Positions 9,800 to 19,702 of a stretch of 64,000 nucleotides of DNA are shown piece after piece; positions within the stretch are counted from its first letter, which is position 1; each line of letters opens with the position of its first letter. The DNA lies in assembly GCA_027459465.1 (NCBI GenBank), contig DAIDIH010000057.1, positions 1 to 64,000 on the forward strand, read 5' to 3'. The notes beneath the pieces are model-generated. The model saw nothing but the letters and a program-made list of their open reading frames with translations, was not told the origin of the DNA and made no database searches. A program made the translations under genes and the position numbers. This DNA is from Bryobacterales bacterium (GTDB lineage Bacteria; Acidobacteriota; Terriglobia; Bryobacterales; Bryobacteraceae).

Positions 9800-11578
9800 A
9801 TGAGCTGGCGTACCGACCTTCTTGACCCCATTCCAGGCGATAATCCCTGTGGCGCGGACCTGCGCTACGAGGCTGTCTACGACGACATCAAAGAGGCGCG
9901 CCGGGAGGACATTGACGCCCCCCAGGGCGCCTGGGCTTCTGAGCGCAAGGTAGCCGATTGGCCGCTCGTCGCCAAGCTGTGTGGCGACCTCCTCGCCAAG
10001 AAAACGAAAGACCTCCAGGTCGCTGTCTGGTACATCGAAGCCAATATTCGTCTGGAAGGTCTGCCCCCACTCCGTTCCGGCCTCGAATACCTTTCCAAGC
10101 TCATCGAAACCTACTGGGACAACCTCTACCCGGAGCTCGAAGACGGGGATGCGGAGCTGCGCGCTGCCCCCCTCGAGTGGCTCGGCTCAAAACTCGACTT
10201 CGCCGTCAAGTCCGTGCCCATCAACCCGGCCGGCCATAGCTTCTTTCAACAGGCAGACTGCCGGGCCATCCCCACCGAAGACGTAGCCAAGAAGGATTCA
10301 AAGAAGGCGACCGACCGGAAAAAAGCGCTCGACGCCGGCAAACTCGCCCCCGAGGAATACGACAAAGCCGTCGAGCAGGCGCCCAAGGCCTTCTACAAGC
10401 AGCTCATCGGCGACATCGACGGCAGCCTCAATCTCCTGAAGTCCCTCGGCAAGCTATGCGACGACAAGTTCGGCGACGCCTCGCCCAGCTTCAGCGGATT
10501 GCGCAAATCCCTCGAAGACATCCGGATGGTCCTCCATCCCGTCCTCAAAAAGAAACTCGAACTCGACCCTGATCCGCCCGAGGCCGAACCCGTCCCCGAA
10601 ACCGCCGAAGAAGCCGCCTCTTCCGAACCCGCGGCCGTTGGCGAAGCCCCTGCCGAACCCGGCGCCCTCACCCCCGAGCCCACCAGCCACAACGACGCCG
10701 TCTCCCGCGTCGCCATCGCCGCCAAGTATCTCCGCAAAACCGAACCCTCCAATCCCGCCGCCTACCTCATGATGCGCGGCCTGCGTTGGGGCGAACTCCG
10801 CTCCAACGGCCTCCAGCCCAGGGCGCGCACGCTCGAAGCCCCCACCACGCTGCTCCGCACCCAGTTGAAGTCCCTCCTGCTCGACCAGAAATGGCCGGAC
10901 CTGTTCGAGGCCGCCGAAGCCGCCATGGCCCAGGGCTGCGCCCGCGGCTGGCTCGACCTCCAGCGCTACGCCATCACCGCCTGCGATCACCTCGGCGAGC
11001 CCTATCGCCTCGTCGGCGGAGCCCTCCGCGCCGCCCTCCTCGAAATGCTCCGCGCCGCCCCCGACCTGCCCTCCATGACCATGATGGACGACACGCCCAC
11101 CGCAAACGCAGAAACGCAGGCCTGGCTCAAAACGGAACTCGAGTTGGCCCAAAATTCATCTTCGAACGCCGGAGACCCCGAGGAACAGGAGTCCGGAATG
11201 CAGCCGCCAAACCCGTTTGAAGTCGCAATGGATGCCGTCCGCGGCGGCAACGCCGAACGCGGCATCCAGCTCATGATGAACGAACTCGCGCGCGCCTCCA
11301 GCCCGCGGGGACGCTTCCGCCGCCGTACCGAACTCGCCGCCGTCCTCGTCGCCGCCGGCCGCGAAACCATCGCCATGCCCATCCTCGAAGACCTCGAAAA
11401 ACAAATTGACGCAAACAAACTGGAGGATTGGGAATCGGGCGGCGTCGTCGCCCAGCCGCTCGTTCTTCTCTACCGCTGCCGCGCCAAGGCCAACGCCGAC
11501 GCGGCCGCTTTGCAGGCGCTCTACTTGCGGATCTGCCGTCTGGATCCGCTCCAGGCGCTGCAGTGCACCGCCGGATAA
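9800..11578 (+). CDS. tssA: TssA, T6SS sheath/baseplate assembly protein
   Basis: 592 residues, on the long side for TssA. The N-terminal ImpA domain is clear: LLDPIPGDNPCGADLRY at the start, then VADWPLVAKLCGDLL and YWDNLYPELEDGDAELR near residue 110. A Pro/Glu/Ala-rich linker covers about residues 255-300. The C-terminal half contains helical repeats and ends with WESGGVVAQPLVLLYRC and a final YLRICRLDPLQAL helix, as in the C-terminal assembly domain. TssA primes baseplate docking and tube/sheath polymerisation. It starts 6 bp after tagJ and ends 4 bp before tssE. Confidence 0.93.
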   Translation: MSWRTDLLDPIPGDNPCGADLRYEAVYDDIKEARREDIDAPQGAWASERKVADWPLVAKLCGDLLAKKTKDLQVAVWYIEANIRLEGLPPLRSGLEYLSKLIETYWDNLYPELEDGDAELRAAPLEWLGSKLDFAVKSVPINPAGHSFFQQADCRAIPTEDVAKKDSKKATDRKKALDAGKLAPEEYDKAVEQAPKAFYKQLIGDIDGSLNLLKSLGKLCDDKFGDASPSFSGLRKSLEDIRMVLHPVLKKKLELDPDPPEAEPVPETAEEAASSEPAAVGEAPAEPGALTPEPTSHNDAVSRVAIAAKYLRKTEPSNPAAYLMMRGLRWGELRSNGLQPRARTLEAPTTLLRTQLKSLLLDQKWPDLFEAAEAAMAQGCARGWLDLQRYAITACDHLGEPYRLVGGALRAALLEMLRAAPDLPSMTMMDDTPTANAETQAWLKTELELAQNSSSNAGDPEEQESGMQPPNPFEVAMDAVRGGNAERGIQLMMNELARASSPRGRFRRRTELAAVLVAAGRETIAMPILEDLEKQIDANKLEDWESGGVVAQPLVLLYRCRAKANADAAALQALYLRICRLDPLQALQCTAG

Positions 11579-11582
11579 ACAC

Positions 11583-12074
11583 ATGGCAAAACAGGACATG
11601 GAGCGCCCGATCCAGCAATCCCTGCTGGATCGCCTGATCGACCTCGACCCGCTTTCCAAAGTCGAACCCATGCCCACCCGCGCCGAATCCATCCGCGACT
11701 TCAAAGCCGGCGTCCGCCGCGACCTCGAATGGCTCCTCAACAGCCGCCGCACCCCCGAAGCTCCCCCCGAAGACATGGAAAACGCCGCGCGCTCCGTTCT
11801 CTATTTCGGCGTCTCCGATCTGAGCAGCCTCAGCGGCGACAGCTCCGACGACCGCGTCCGCCTCCTCCACTTCATCGAAAACGCCATCGCCAACTACGAA
11901 CCAAGGCTCACCAACGTCATCGTCAGCGAGGGTGACTCCACCGCCATCGAATCCCGCCGCGTCCACTTCACCATTCAAGCCACCCTCATGCTCAGCCCGG
12001 GCACCGAACTCGTCTTCTTCGACACCGTGCTCGACCTCGGAAGCAAAGAATACTCTGTGCGAGGTTCCTCCTAA
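11583..12074 (+). CDS. tssE: TssE, T6SS baseplate wedge (gp25-like)
   Basis: 163 residues. It shows the T4 gp25-like layout: QSLLDRLIDLDP near the N-terminus, then FKAGVRRDLEWLLNSR, SVLYFGVSDLSSL, and the conserved IENAIANYEPRL motif, followed by the beta strands of the LysM-like fold. TssE joins TssF, TssG and TssK in the baseplate wedge. The chosen ATG at 11583 is the first after the tssA stop; an in-frame extension upstream runs through tssA and is not credible. It is followed 3 bp later by tssF. Confidence 0.93.
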   Translation: MAKQDMERPIQQSLLDRLIDLDPLSKVEPMPTRAESIRDFKAGVRRDLEWLLNSRRTPEAPPEDMENAARSVLYFGVSDLSSLSGDSSDDRVRLLHFIENAIANYEPRLTNVIVSEGDSTAIESRRVHFTIQATLMLSPGTELVFFDTVLDLGSKEYSVRGSS

Positions 12075-12077
12075 ACC

Positions 12078-13916
12078 ATGCGCGACGAAATGCTGCTCTA
12101 CTACGAGCGCGAACTCAGCTTCCTCCGCCGCATGGGCGCCGAATTCGCCGAGCGCTACCCCAAAGTCGCCTCGCGCCTCCAACTCGAACCCAATAAGTGC
12201 GAAGACCCCCACGTCGAGCGCCTCATCGAATCCTTCGCCTTCCTCGCCGCACGCGTCCACCTCAAAATCGACGACCAGTTCCCCGAAATCACCGAGGGCC
12301 TGTTCCAGATTCTGTACCCCCACTACGTCCGCCCCATCCCTTCGATGTCGCTGGTCCAGTTCCACCTCGACCCCGAACAGGGCAAGCTCACCACCGGCTA
12401 CCGCATCCCCCGCGACGTCCAACTCTTCTCCCGCCCCGTCAACGGCGCCCCCTGCCGCTTCCGCACCTGCCAGGAAACCGTCCTCTGGCCCGTCTCCGTC
12501 ACCGCTGCCCAGTGGACCACCGTCGAGCGCATCCACCCCGCCATCAAAGCGCCCGATTCCGTCGCCGCCCTCCGCGTCGAAGTCCGCTGCCAGGCGGAAA
12601 GCTTCTCCACCCTCACCCTCGACTCGCTCCGCCTCTACCTCTCCGGCGACGGCAACCTCGCTTACTCGCTCCACGAACTGCTCCTCAACAACTGCCGCCA
12701 GATCCTCGTCCGCGATCTCGACCCCCAAACCCGCCGCCCGAACCTCACCCTCCCCGGCTCCGTCCTCCGCCAGGCCGGCCTCGAAGAAGACGAGGCCATG
12801 CTCCCCTACCCGCGCCGTTCCTTCCGCGGCTACCGCCTCCTGCAGGAATACTTCGCCATGCCGCAGAAGTTCCTGTTCCTCGACCTCGGCGGCTTCTCCA
12901 AACTCCACGAAGCCGGCTTCGGCGCCGCGGCCGAGTTCATCTTCCTCATCAGCCCCTTCGAGCGCGCCGAGCGCCACTTCACCCTCGAATCCTCCGTCAA
13001 CAAAGACACCCTCCGCACCGGCTGCTCCCCCATCGTCAATCTCTTCCCCCAGGTCTCCGAACCGATCCTCCTCGATCAGCGCAAACCCGAATACCTCATC
13101 GTCCCCGACGCCCGCCGCCGCCAGAGCACCGAAGTCTTCTCCGTCGAAGACGTCACCGGCGTCCTCGGCGGCAAGCGCGAAGTCGTCCCCTTCGAGCCCT
13201 TCTACGCCTACCGCCACGAGTCGACCGGCGGCACGGATCGCACCTTCTGGTACGGCACGCGACGCCCCAGCGGCTGGGCCTCCGACGGCGGCACCGACGT
13301 CTACCTCACCCTCACCGACTTAAGCAACCGCCCCGTCCGCCCCGACGCCGACTCCATCACCTGCCGCCTCCTCTGCTTCAATCGCGACCTCCCCGCCCGC
13401 CTCCCCTTCGGCAACGAAAACGGCGACCTCGAAATCGAAACCGGCGGCCCCATCCGCCGCATCGTCTGCCTCGTCAAACCCACCTCCGTCGTCCAGCCCC
13501 CTCTCGGCGGCGCCCTCCAGTGGCGCCTCATCTCCCAGCTTTCCCTCAACTACCTCTCCCTCGTCGACGGCGGCGTCGAAGCCCTGCGCGAAATCCTCCG
13601 CATTAACAATTTCTCCAACGCCGCTTACGCCGACAAACAAATCTCCGGCGTCGCCGCCGTCTCGAGCAAACCCTCCATGCTCCAGGTCGCCTCCGAGAAC
13701 GGCGTCAGCTTCGTCCGCGGCCGCCGCGTCGAAATCACCCTCGACGAGGAACAGTTCACCGGCGGCGGCGCCTTCCTGTTCTCCAGCATCCTCGAACGCT
13801 TCCTCGGCCTCTACACCTCCCTCAACAGCTTCATCGTCCTCAGCGCGCGCACCCAGCAGCGCCGCAATCCCCTCAAAGAATGGCCGCCCCGCGCCGGCGA
13901 CCGGGTGGTCGTATGA
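12078..13916 (+). CDS. tssF: TssF, T6SS baseplate protein
   Basis: 612 residues, the normal TssF length. Family landmarks include YYERELSFLRRMGAEFAERYPK at the N-terminus (first 20-odd residues), ERLIESFAFLAARVHLKIDD, LFQILYPHYVRPIPSMS near residue 80, and the later LNYLSLVDGG and LFSSILERFLGLYTSLN segments. It forms the TssF2G trimer of the wedge. The 3' end overlaps tssG by 4 nt (ATGA), indicating translational coupling. It is very C-rich in wobble positions, like its neighbours. Confidence 0.96.
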   Translation: MRDEMLLYYERELSFLRRMGAEFAERYPKVASRLQLEPNKCEDPHVERLIESFAFLAARVHLKIDDQFPEITEGLFQILYPHYVRPIPSMSLVQFHLDPEQGKLTTGYRIPRDVQLFSRPVNGAPCRFRTCQETVLWPVSVTAAQWTTVERIHPAIKAPDSVAALRVEVRCQAESFSTLTLDSLRLYLSGDGNLAYSLHELLLNNCRQILVRDLDPQTRRPNLTLPGSVLRQAGLEEDEAMLPYPRRSFRGYRLLQEYFAMPQKFLFLDLGGFSKLHEAGFGAAAEFIFLISPFERAERHFTLESSVNKDTLRTGCSPIVNLFPQVSEPILLDQRKPEYLIVPDARRRQSTEVFSVEDVTGVLGGKREVVPFEPFYAYRHESTGGTDRTFWYGTRRPSGWASDGGTDVYLTLTDLSNRPVRPDADSITCRLLCFNRDLPARLPFGNENGDLEIETGGPIRRIVCLVKPTSVVQPPLGGALQWRLISQLSLNYLSLVDGGVEALREILRINNFSNAAYADKQISGVAAVSSKPSMLQVASENGVSFVRGRRVEITLDEEQFTGGGAFLFSSILERFLGLYTSLNSFIVLSARTQQRRNPLKEWPPRAGDRVVV

Positions 13917-14920
13917 ACCAGCCCGACCTGTTCCGCGCCATCGAGGACGAACCCTACGCGTTCAATTTCTTCCAGGCCGTCCTCGCCCTCGAACAAATCT
14001 TTCCCGAACGCGACCTCGTCGGCGGATACGGCTCTCCGGCGAGCGAAACCGTCCGCTTCGAAACCCGCCCCAGTCTCGCCTTCCCCCCCAGCGATATCCA
14101 CGCTTTCGCCCTGCGCGAAGACGGCCAACCCCGCCTCACCGTCAACTTCATGGGCGCCGCAGGCGTCCACGGCGCCCTGCCCAATGTCTATACCAACCTG
14201 ATCCTCGAACGCGACCGCTCCCGCGATCGTACCTTCCGCAACTTCCTCGACCTCTTCCATCACCGCCTCGTCTCCCTCTTCTATCTCGCCTGGCGCAAAT
14301 ATCACTTCGCCCTCGCCTACCGCAAACACGAGCAGGATAAATTCACCGGCTACTTACTCGACATCGCGGGCATCGGCTCCCCCGGCCTCCAGAACCGCCA
14401 GTCCGTTCACGATCACTCCCTCGTCTACTACGCCGGCCTCCTCGGCCCCGAACCCCGTTCCGCCGCCGCCCTCGAACAACTGCTCTCCGATCACTTCGGC
14501 GTCGACGTGAAGGTCGAGCAATTCGTCGGAGGCTGGTATGATTTGGAACGCAATGCGCTCTGCTGGATGGACGACGAGGACTCCCCTTCCCGCCGCTTGG
14601 GCGAAGGCGCTATCGCCGGCGACGCCATCTTCGACCAGCAGGCCCGCCTCCGCCTCCGCATCGGCCCGCTTAGCCTCCAAATGTTCAAACGCTTTCTCCC
14701 CGGCGGCGGCGCCTGGGAACAACTTTCCTCCCTCGTGCTGTTCTACGGCCAGGGACAATTCGATTTCGAAGCCCAGCTCGTACTTTCACGCCAAGACGCT
14801 CCCGAATACGAACTCGGCTCTGAGGAAGAGCGTGCGCTTCCTCTCGGTCTGTGCTCCTGGCTCTCACCCGAAGCGCTCGACCACGATCCCGACGACGCAA
14901 TCCTGCAACTGGCAGAATAA
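13913..14920 (+). CDS. tssG: TssG, T6SS baseplate protein
   Basis: 335 residues. The opening EDEPYAFNFFQAVLALEQ and the following VRFETRPSLAFPPSDI are typical of TssG (VasB/ImpH). LTVNFMGAAGVHGALP and FLDLFHHRLVSLFYLAWRKY are further diagnostic segments. It binds TssF in the baseplate wedge. The start is the ATG overlapping the tssF stop; the gene ends 9 bp before tssH. Confidence 0.95.
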   Translation: MNQPDLFRAIEDEPYAFNFFQAVLALEQIFPERDLVGGYGSPASETVRFETRPSLAFPPSDIHAFALREDGQPRLTVNFMGAAGVHGALPNVYTNLILERDRSRDRTFRNFLDLFHHRLVSLFYLAWRKYHFALAYRKHEQDKFTGYLLDIAGIGSPGLQNRQSVHDHSLVYYAGLLGPEPRSAAALEQLLSDHFGVDVKVEQFVGGWYDLERNALCWMDDEDSPSRRLGEGAIAGDAIFDQQARLRLRIGPLSLQMFKRFLPGGGAWEQLSSLVLFYGQGQFDFEAQLVLSRQDAPEYELGSEEERALPLGLCSWLSPEALDHDPDDAILQLAE

Positions 14921-14929
14921 GGACCTACC

Positions 14930-17659
14930 ATGGGTGTCAACTTACGTTCGCTGATTGGGAAATTGAATCGCGATACGCGGAACGCGCTCGAAGGCGCCGC
15001 GGGCTTATGCATGTCCCGCACGCACTACGACGTCGAAATCGAGCACTACCTCTCCAAGTTGCTCGACAATACGGCAAGCGACTTCGCCTTGATGATCAAG
15101 CATGCCGGCATCGACCGCTCGCGCCTGGCCTCCGACCTGGCGCGCAGCCTCGATCAGCTCAAAACAGGCAATGCCCGCAACCCGTCGCTCAGCCCGACGC
15201 TCACCAAAATGTTCACCGAAGCCTGGACCATCGGCTCCATCGACTTCGGCGGCGGCCAGGTCCGCACAGGCCACACCGTCCTCGCCCTCGTCCTCAACGA
15301 GGAACTCAATCGCGTAGCCAAAGAGATCAGCCGCGAATTCAACAAATTCTCCGGCGACGCCCTCCGCGCCGAGTTCTTCAACGTCATCGCCGCTTCCGGC
15401 GAAAAAGACGACTCCATGCCCTCGCTCACCGGCGCTCCCGGCGAAGCCGGCGGCGCGCCCAAACCCGGCGGAGGCAAAACCCCCAACCTCGACCAGTTCA
15501 CCATCAACCTCACCGAGCGCGCCAAACAAGGCAAAATCGACCCCGTCCTCGGCCGTGATTGGGAAGTCCGGCAAGTCGTCGACATCCTCACCCGCCGCCG
15601 CCAGAACAACCCCATCCTGGTCGGCGAGGCCGGCGTCGGCAAAACCGCCGTCGTCGAAGGCTTCGCCCTGCGCATCACGCAGGGCGACGTCCCGCCCCCG
15701 CTCAAAAACGTCACCGTCCGCACTCTCGACCTCGCTCTCCTCCAGGCCGGCGCCGGCGTCAAGGGCGAATTCGAAAACCGCCTCAAGGGCCTCATCGAGG
15801 AAGTCAAGTCCTCCTCCGCCCCGATCATCGTCTTCATCGACGAAGCTCACACCATGATCGGCGCCGGCGGACAGGCCGGCCAGAACGACGCCGCCAACCT
15901 CCTCAAGCCCGCCCTCGCCCGCGGCGAACTCCGCACTATCGCCGCCACCACCTGGTCCGAGTACAAAAAGTACTTCGAAAAAGACCCCGCCCTCGCCCGC
16001 CGCTTCCAACTCGTCAAGGTCGAAGAGCCCAGCGAAGAGTCCTGCGTCGTCATGCTCCGCGGCGTCGTCCCGGCCCTCGAAAATCACCACAACGTCCGCA
16101 TCCTCGACGAAGGCCTCGCCGCCGCCGTCAAGCTCAGCCATCGCTACCTGCCGGACCGCCAGTTGCCCGACAAGGCCGTCAGCGTCATGGACACCGCCTG
16201 CGCCCGCCTCTCCCTCGGCCAGAACTCCATCCCTCCGGCCATCGAAGACGCCCAGCGCCTCCTCGACGACATCGCCGTCCAAACCCGCGTCCTCAATCGG
16301 GAATCCGCCGTCGGCCACGACCACTCCGAGCGCCTCGCCAACCTCGCCGAACTCAAGGCGAAAACCGAAGCGCACCTGGCCGAACTCAACGCGCGTTGGG
16401 AGAAAGAGCGCGACCTCGTCACCCGCATCCGCGAAATCCGCGCTAAGCTCGAAGCCACCGCAGCCGGCGCCACCGCCACAGCCAATGCCGCCGCCGCCGC
16501 ACCCGCCGCCCAGGCCGCTACCGCCGGCGCCGCCAACGGTACCGCCACCACCGCCCCCGCCGAGTCTCCCGAAGAACTCCGCGCCTCCCTCTCGACCCTC
16601 AACGAGGAACTCGCCGCCCTCCAGGGCGAAAACCCGCTCATCCGCGTCTCCGTAGACGCATCGCTGGTCGGCGAGGTCATCTCCAACTGGACCGGCATCC
16701 CCGTCGGCAAAATGATGCGCGACGACGTCGCCGTCGCCCTCTCCATGGAGTCCCACCTCGGCGCCCGCGTCATCGGCCAGAACCATGCCCTGGAAATCAT
16801 CAGCCGCCGCATCCGCACCTCCAAGGCCGGCATCGAAGACCCCGGCAAACCCATCGGCGTCTTCATGCTCACCGGCCCCTCGGGCGTCGGCAAAACCGAA
16901 ACCGCCCTCGCCTTGAGCGACCTCCTCTACGGCGGCGAGCGCAACCTCATCACCATCAACATGAGCGAGTTCCAGGAAGCCCATACCGTCTCCACCCTCA
17001 AGGGCTCGCCTCCCGGATACGTCGGCTACGGCGAAGGCGGCGTCCTCACCGAAGCCGTCCGCCGCAGACCCTACTCCGTCGTCCTGCTCGACGAAGTCGA
17101 AAAAGCGCACCCCGACGTCCTCGAACTCTTCTTCCAGGTCTTCGATAAAGGCCAGATGGAAGACGGCGAAGGCCGCCAGATCGACTTCAAAAACACCATC
17201 ATCATCCTCACCACCAACGCCGGCACCGACACCCTCATGAAACTCGTTGCCGACCCCGAATCCATGCCCAGCTCCGAAGGCCTCGTCAAGGCTCTCAAAC
17301 CCGAACTCGACAAGATCTTCAAACCCGCCTTCCTCGGCCGCATGGTCATCATCCCCTACTTCCCGGTCCGCGACGAAGCCCTGAAAAAAATCGTCGTCTT
17401 AAAGCTCGGCAAAATCCAGCGCCGGCTCAACGAGACCCACCGCATCGCCTTCTCCTACGAACCGATCCTCGTCGAGGAAGTCGCCAAGCGCTGCACCGAA
17501 GTCGAAAGCGGCGCCCGCAACGTCGACAACATCCTGACTAACTCGCTTCTTCCCGAAATCTCCCGCACCCTGCTCGAACAGATCGCCCAAGGCAACAAAC
17601 CCCAGACGATCAAGGTCGGAATCGGCGAAGACAGCTCCTTCACTTACACTTACTCCTAA
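14930..17659 (+). CDS. clpV: TssH/ClpV, AAA+ sheath-recycling ATPase
   Basis: 909 residues, Clp/Hsp100 class with two AAA+ modules. A Clp-N double-repeat domain comes first, then D1 with Walker A GEAGVGKT (232-239) and Walker B IVFIDEAH, a coiled-coil middle domain, and D2 with GPSGVGKT (649-656) and VVLLDEVEKAH. ClpV disassembles contracted TssBC sheath. An Ala/Thr-rich, low-complexity stretch at about residues 505-545 interrupts the middle domain; typical ClpV proteins have a more compact linker there. The gene starts 9 bp after tssG and ends just before vgrG. Confidence 0.95.
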   Translation: MGVNLRSLIGKLNRDTRNALEGAAGLCMSRTHYDVEIEHYLSKLLDNTASDFALMIKHAGIDRSRLASDLARSLDQLKTGNARNPSLSPTLTKMFTEAWTIGSIDFGGGQVRTGHTVLALVLNEELNRVAKEISREFNKFSGDALRAEFFNVIAASGEKDDSMPSLTGAPGEAGGAPKPGGGKTPNLDQFTINLTERAKQGKIDPVLGRDWEVRQVVDILTRRRQNNPILVGEAGVGKTAVVEGFALRITQGDVPPPLKNVTVRTLDLALLQAGAGVKGEFENRLKGLIEEVKSSSAPIIVFIDEAHTMIGAGGQAGQNDAANLLKPALARGELRTIAATTWSEYKKYFEKDPALARRFQLVKVEEPSEESCVVMLRGVVPALENHHNVRILDEGLAAAVKLSHRYLPDRQLPDKAVSVMDTACARLSLGQNSIPPAIEDAQRLLDDIAVQTRVLNRESAVGHDHSERLANLAELKAKTEAHLAELNARWEKERDLVTRIREIRAKLEATAAGATATANAAAAAPAAQAATAGAANGTATTAPAESPEELRASLSTLNEELAALQGENPLIRVSVDASLVGEVISNWTGIPVGKMMRDDVAVALSMESHLGARVIGQNHALEIISRRIRTSKAGIEDPGKPIGVFMLTGPSGVGKTETALALSDLLYGGERNLITINMSEFQEAHTVSTLKGSPPGYVGYGEGGVLTEAVRRRPYSVVLLDEVEKAHPDVLELFFQVFDKGQMEDGEGRQIDFKNTIIILTTNAGTDTLMKLVADPESMPSSEGLVKALKPELDKIFKPAFLGRMVIIPYFPVRDEALKKIVVLKLGKIQRRLNETHRIAFSYEPILVEEVAKRCTEVESGARNVDNILTNSLLPEISRTLLEQIAQGNKPQTIKVGIGEDSSFTYTYS

Positions 17660-17668
17660 GGGGAATTG

Positions 17669-19687
17669 ATGGCGTACACACAGGCGGGCCGGCCCATCTC
17701 GATCGACACCCCTGCCGGGACCGACGTGTTCCTTCTCGAGCGCGTCACCGGCCACGAGGGCATCTCAACTCTGTTTGAGTTCGAGGCCGAAATGGTCTCG
17801 GAAAACAACTCGATCGACCCAACGGACCTGGTCCGCCAGTCCGCCACCATCACCATGCAACTGGCCCGTGGCGCGAAGCGCTACATCAACGGCTACATCA
17901 ACCGATTCCTCCAACTCGGCACCAGTAACAACCTCACCACCTACCGCCTCACCATCGTCCCCTCCATCTGGCAGATGAGCATCTGGCGGGACTGCAAGAT
18001 ATTCCAAAACAAAACGACCCAACAAATCGTCGAAGCAGTCTTCGCGACCTACGGCATCACCAACTACGAGTTCTCCCTCACCGGGACCTATCAGCCCCGC
18101 GAGTATTGCGTCCAATATCGCGAAACCTCGCTCGATTTCGTCCACCGCCTTCTCGAAGAGGACGGCATCTATTACTACTTCAGCCACAGCGACGGCAGCC
18201 ACACCATGACTCTCGTCGATGCCCCCTCGAGCCTCAAATACTGCGCCCAGAAATCCACGCGCATGGCCGCCGCCGGTTCCGCCTCCCTCGAACAGGACGT
18301 CGTCACCGACTTCCAGGCCGAGTTCCGCGCCAACACCGGCAAAATCACCCTCAACGATTACAACTTCATAACTCCCTCTACCTCCCTGCTTTCCACCCAA
18401 AGCGGAAAATACAGCGAAGAGCACTACGACTACCCCGGCCGCTACGGCGCCAAGGGCGACGGCGATACTTACGCCGGCATCCGGATCGAGGAACAGGAGG
18501 CGGTCTACAATGTCTTCCGCGGCGCCAGCCACTGCCGCGCCTTCTCGAGCGGCTATAAGTTCGACCTCCAGAACCACTACCGCCGCGACCTCAACCAGAC
18601 CTACCTCCTCGTCCGCCTCACCCACGACGTGCGCACCAACAGCTACCGCGGCGAAGGCAGCGACGCGGCCGCGTTCGACTACTCCAACCGCTTCGAACTC
18701 ATCCCCTTCGCAACCCCCTACCGCCCGCCCCGCATCACCCCCAAAGGACGCGTCCTCGGCACCCAGACCGCCCTCGTCGTCGGCCCCTCCGGCGAAGAAA
18801 TCTACGTCGACAAATACGGCCGCGTCAAAGTCCAGTTCTACTGGGACCGCGTCGGAACCAAGGACGAAAACAGCTCCTGCTGGATCCGCGTCAGCCAGGA
18901 ATGGGCCGGCAAATACTGGGGCTCCATCCACATCCCCCGCATCGGCCAGGAAGTCGTCGTCGACTTCCTCGAAGGCGACCCCGACCGCCCCCTCATCACC
19001 GGCCGCGTCTACAACGCCGAGCAGATGCCTCCCTACACCCTGCCCGGCAACATGACCCAAAGCGCCATCAAAACCCGCAGTTCCAAACAGGGCGGCACCG
19101 ACAACTACAACGAAATCTTCTTCGAGGACCTCAAAGGCTCCGAACTCCTCCGCATCCACGCCGAAAAAGACCAGCACGTCGAAGTCGAGCACGACCGCGC
19201 CAAAACCGTCGGCCACGACGAAACCACCACCATCGGCAACGACCGCACCGAAGAAGTCAAACACGACGAAAACATCACCATCGACAACAACCGCACCGAA
19301 CTCGTCAAAAACAACGAACAGATCACTATCCAGGGCAATCGCACCGAAACCGTCTCCAAGGACGAAAACATCACCATCGCCCAGAGCCGCACCGAAAGCG
19401 TCGCTCAGTCGGAAACCATCACCATCGGCGAAAGCCGCTCGGTCGAAATCGGCGAATCGGAAACCGTCACCATCGGCGAATCCCAAACCCTCACCTGCGG
19501 CGAAAGCCAAACCATCACCGTCGGCGAATCGCAGACCGTCACCGCCGGCGAATCGGTCACCATCATTGCCTCGACCTCCATCACGCTGATGGCCGGCTCC
19601 AACATCATCTCCATGAGCGACGGGGGCATCACCATCATGTCGGGAGAAATGATCAACATCATGGCCAGCATGGTCATGATTAACTGA
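17669..19687 (+). CDS. vgrG: VgrG (TssI), T6SS spike protein
   Basis: 672 residues. The N-terminal gp27-like hub carries landmarks VTGHEGISTLFEFE and YCVQYRETSLDFVHRLLEEDGIYYYF (near residues 146-171, quoted as one motif with conserved Y and R). The gp5-like OB domain has GPSGEEIYVDKYGRVKVQF, and WIRVSQEWAGKYWGS and IPRIGQEVVVDFLEGDPDRP follow. The C-terminal blade is a run of octads. No extra enzymatic C-terminal domain is present, so this is a structural, not 'evolved', VgrG. An in-frame TTG lies directly before the ATG; ATG preceded by AAGGGGA is preferred. PAAR follows 15 bp later and would cap the tip. Confidence 0.96.
   Translation: MAYTQAGRPISIDTPAGTDVFLLERVTGHEGISTLFEFEAEMVSENNSIDPTDLVRQSATITMQLARGAKRYINGYINRFLQLGTSNNLTTYRLTIVPSIWQMSIWRDCKIFQNKTTQQIVEAVFATYGITNYEFSLTGTYQPREYCVQYRETSLDFVHRLLEEDGIYYYFSHSDGSHTMTLVDAPSSLKYCAQKSTRMAAAGSASLEQDVVTDFQAEFRANTGKITLNDYNFITPSTSLLSTQSGKYSEEHYDYPGRYGAKGDGDTYAGIRIEEQEAVYNVFRGASHCRAFSSGYKFDLQNHYRRDLNQTYLLVRLTHDVRTNSYRGEGSDAAAFDYSNRFELIPFATPYRPPRITPKGRVLGTQTALVVGPSGEEIYVDKYGRVKVQFYWDRVGTKDENSSCWIRVSQEWAGKYWGSIHIPRIGQEVVVDFLEGDPDRPLITGRVYNAEQMPPYTLPGNMTQSAIKTRSSKQGGTDNYNEIFFEDLKGSELLRIHAEKDQHVEVEHDRAKTVGHDETTTIGNDRTEEVKHDENITIDNNRTELVKNNEQITIQGNRTETVSKDENITIAQSRTESVAQSETITIGESRSVEIGESETVTIGESQTLTCGESQTITVGESQTVTAGESVTIIASTSITLMAGSNIISMSDGGITIMSGEMINIMASMVMIN
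19205..19684 (+). repeat. Octapeptide repeats of the VgrG beta-helix spike
   Basis: From residue 513 to the last residue (672) the protein reads as exactly 20 consecutive octads, for example TIGNDRTE, TIDNNRTE, TIGESQTL, TVGESQTV. T/V/I stand at positions 1-2 and the acidic or glycine positions recur. Two further octads may precede it. This is the pattern of the triple-stranded beta-helix of T4 gp5 and VgrG. The charge changes along the blade: N/D/R-rich first, GES-rich next, Met-rich at the tip. Confidence 0.8.
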
Positions 19688-19702
19688 ACAGGAGACACCG
19701 CC

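Noticed and set aside
11271..13217. Long - strand open frame (about 648 codons) opposite tssA-tssE-tssF
   Set aside because: It is the antisense of three clear T6SS genes; composition is E/G/V/D-rich with no motifs, as expected from C-rich wobble use.
15005..17110. Long - strand open frame (about 701 codons) opposite clpV
   Set aside because: Antisense shadow of a well-supported AAA+ gene; no domain signal.
19205..19684. Regular short repeats that might suggest CRISPR
   Set aside because: They are 24-bp codon-phase repeats of the VgrG beta-helix, without unique spacers.
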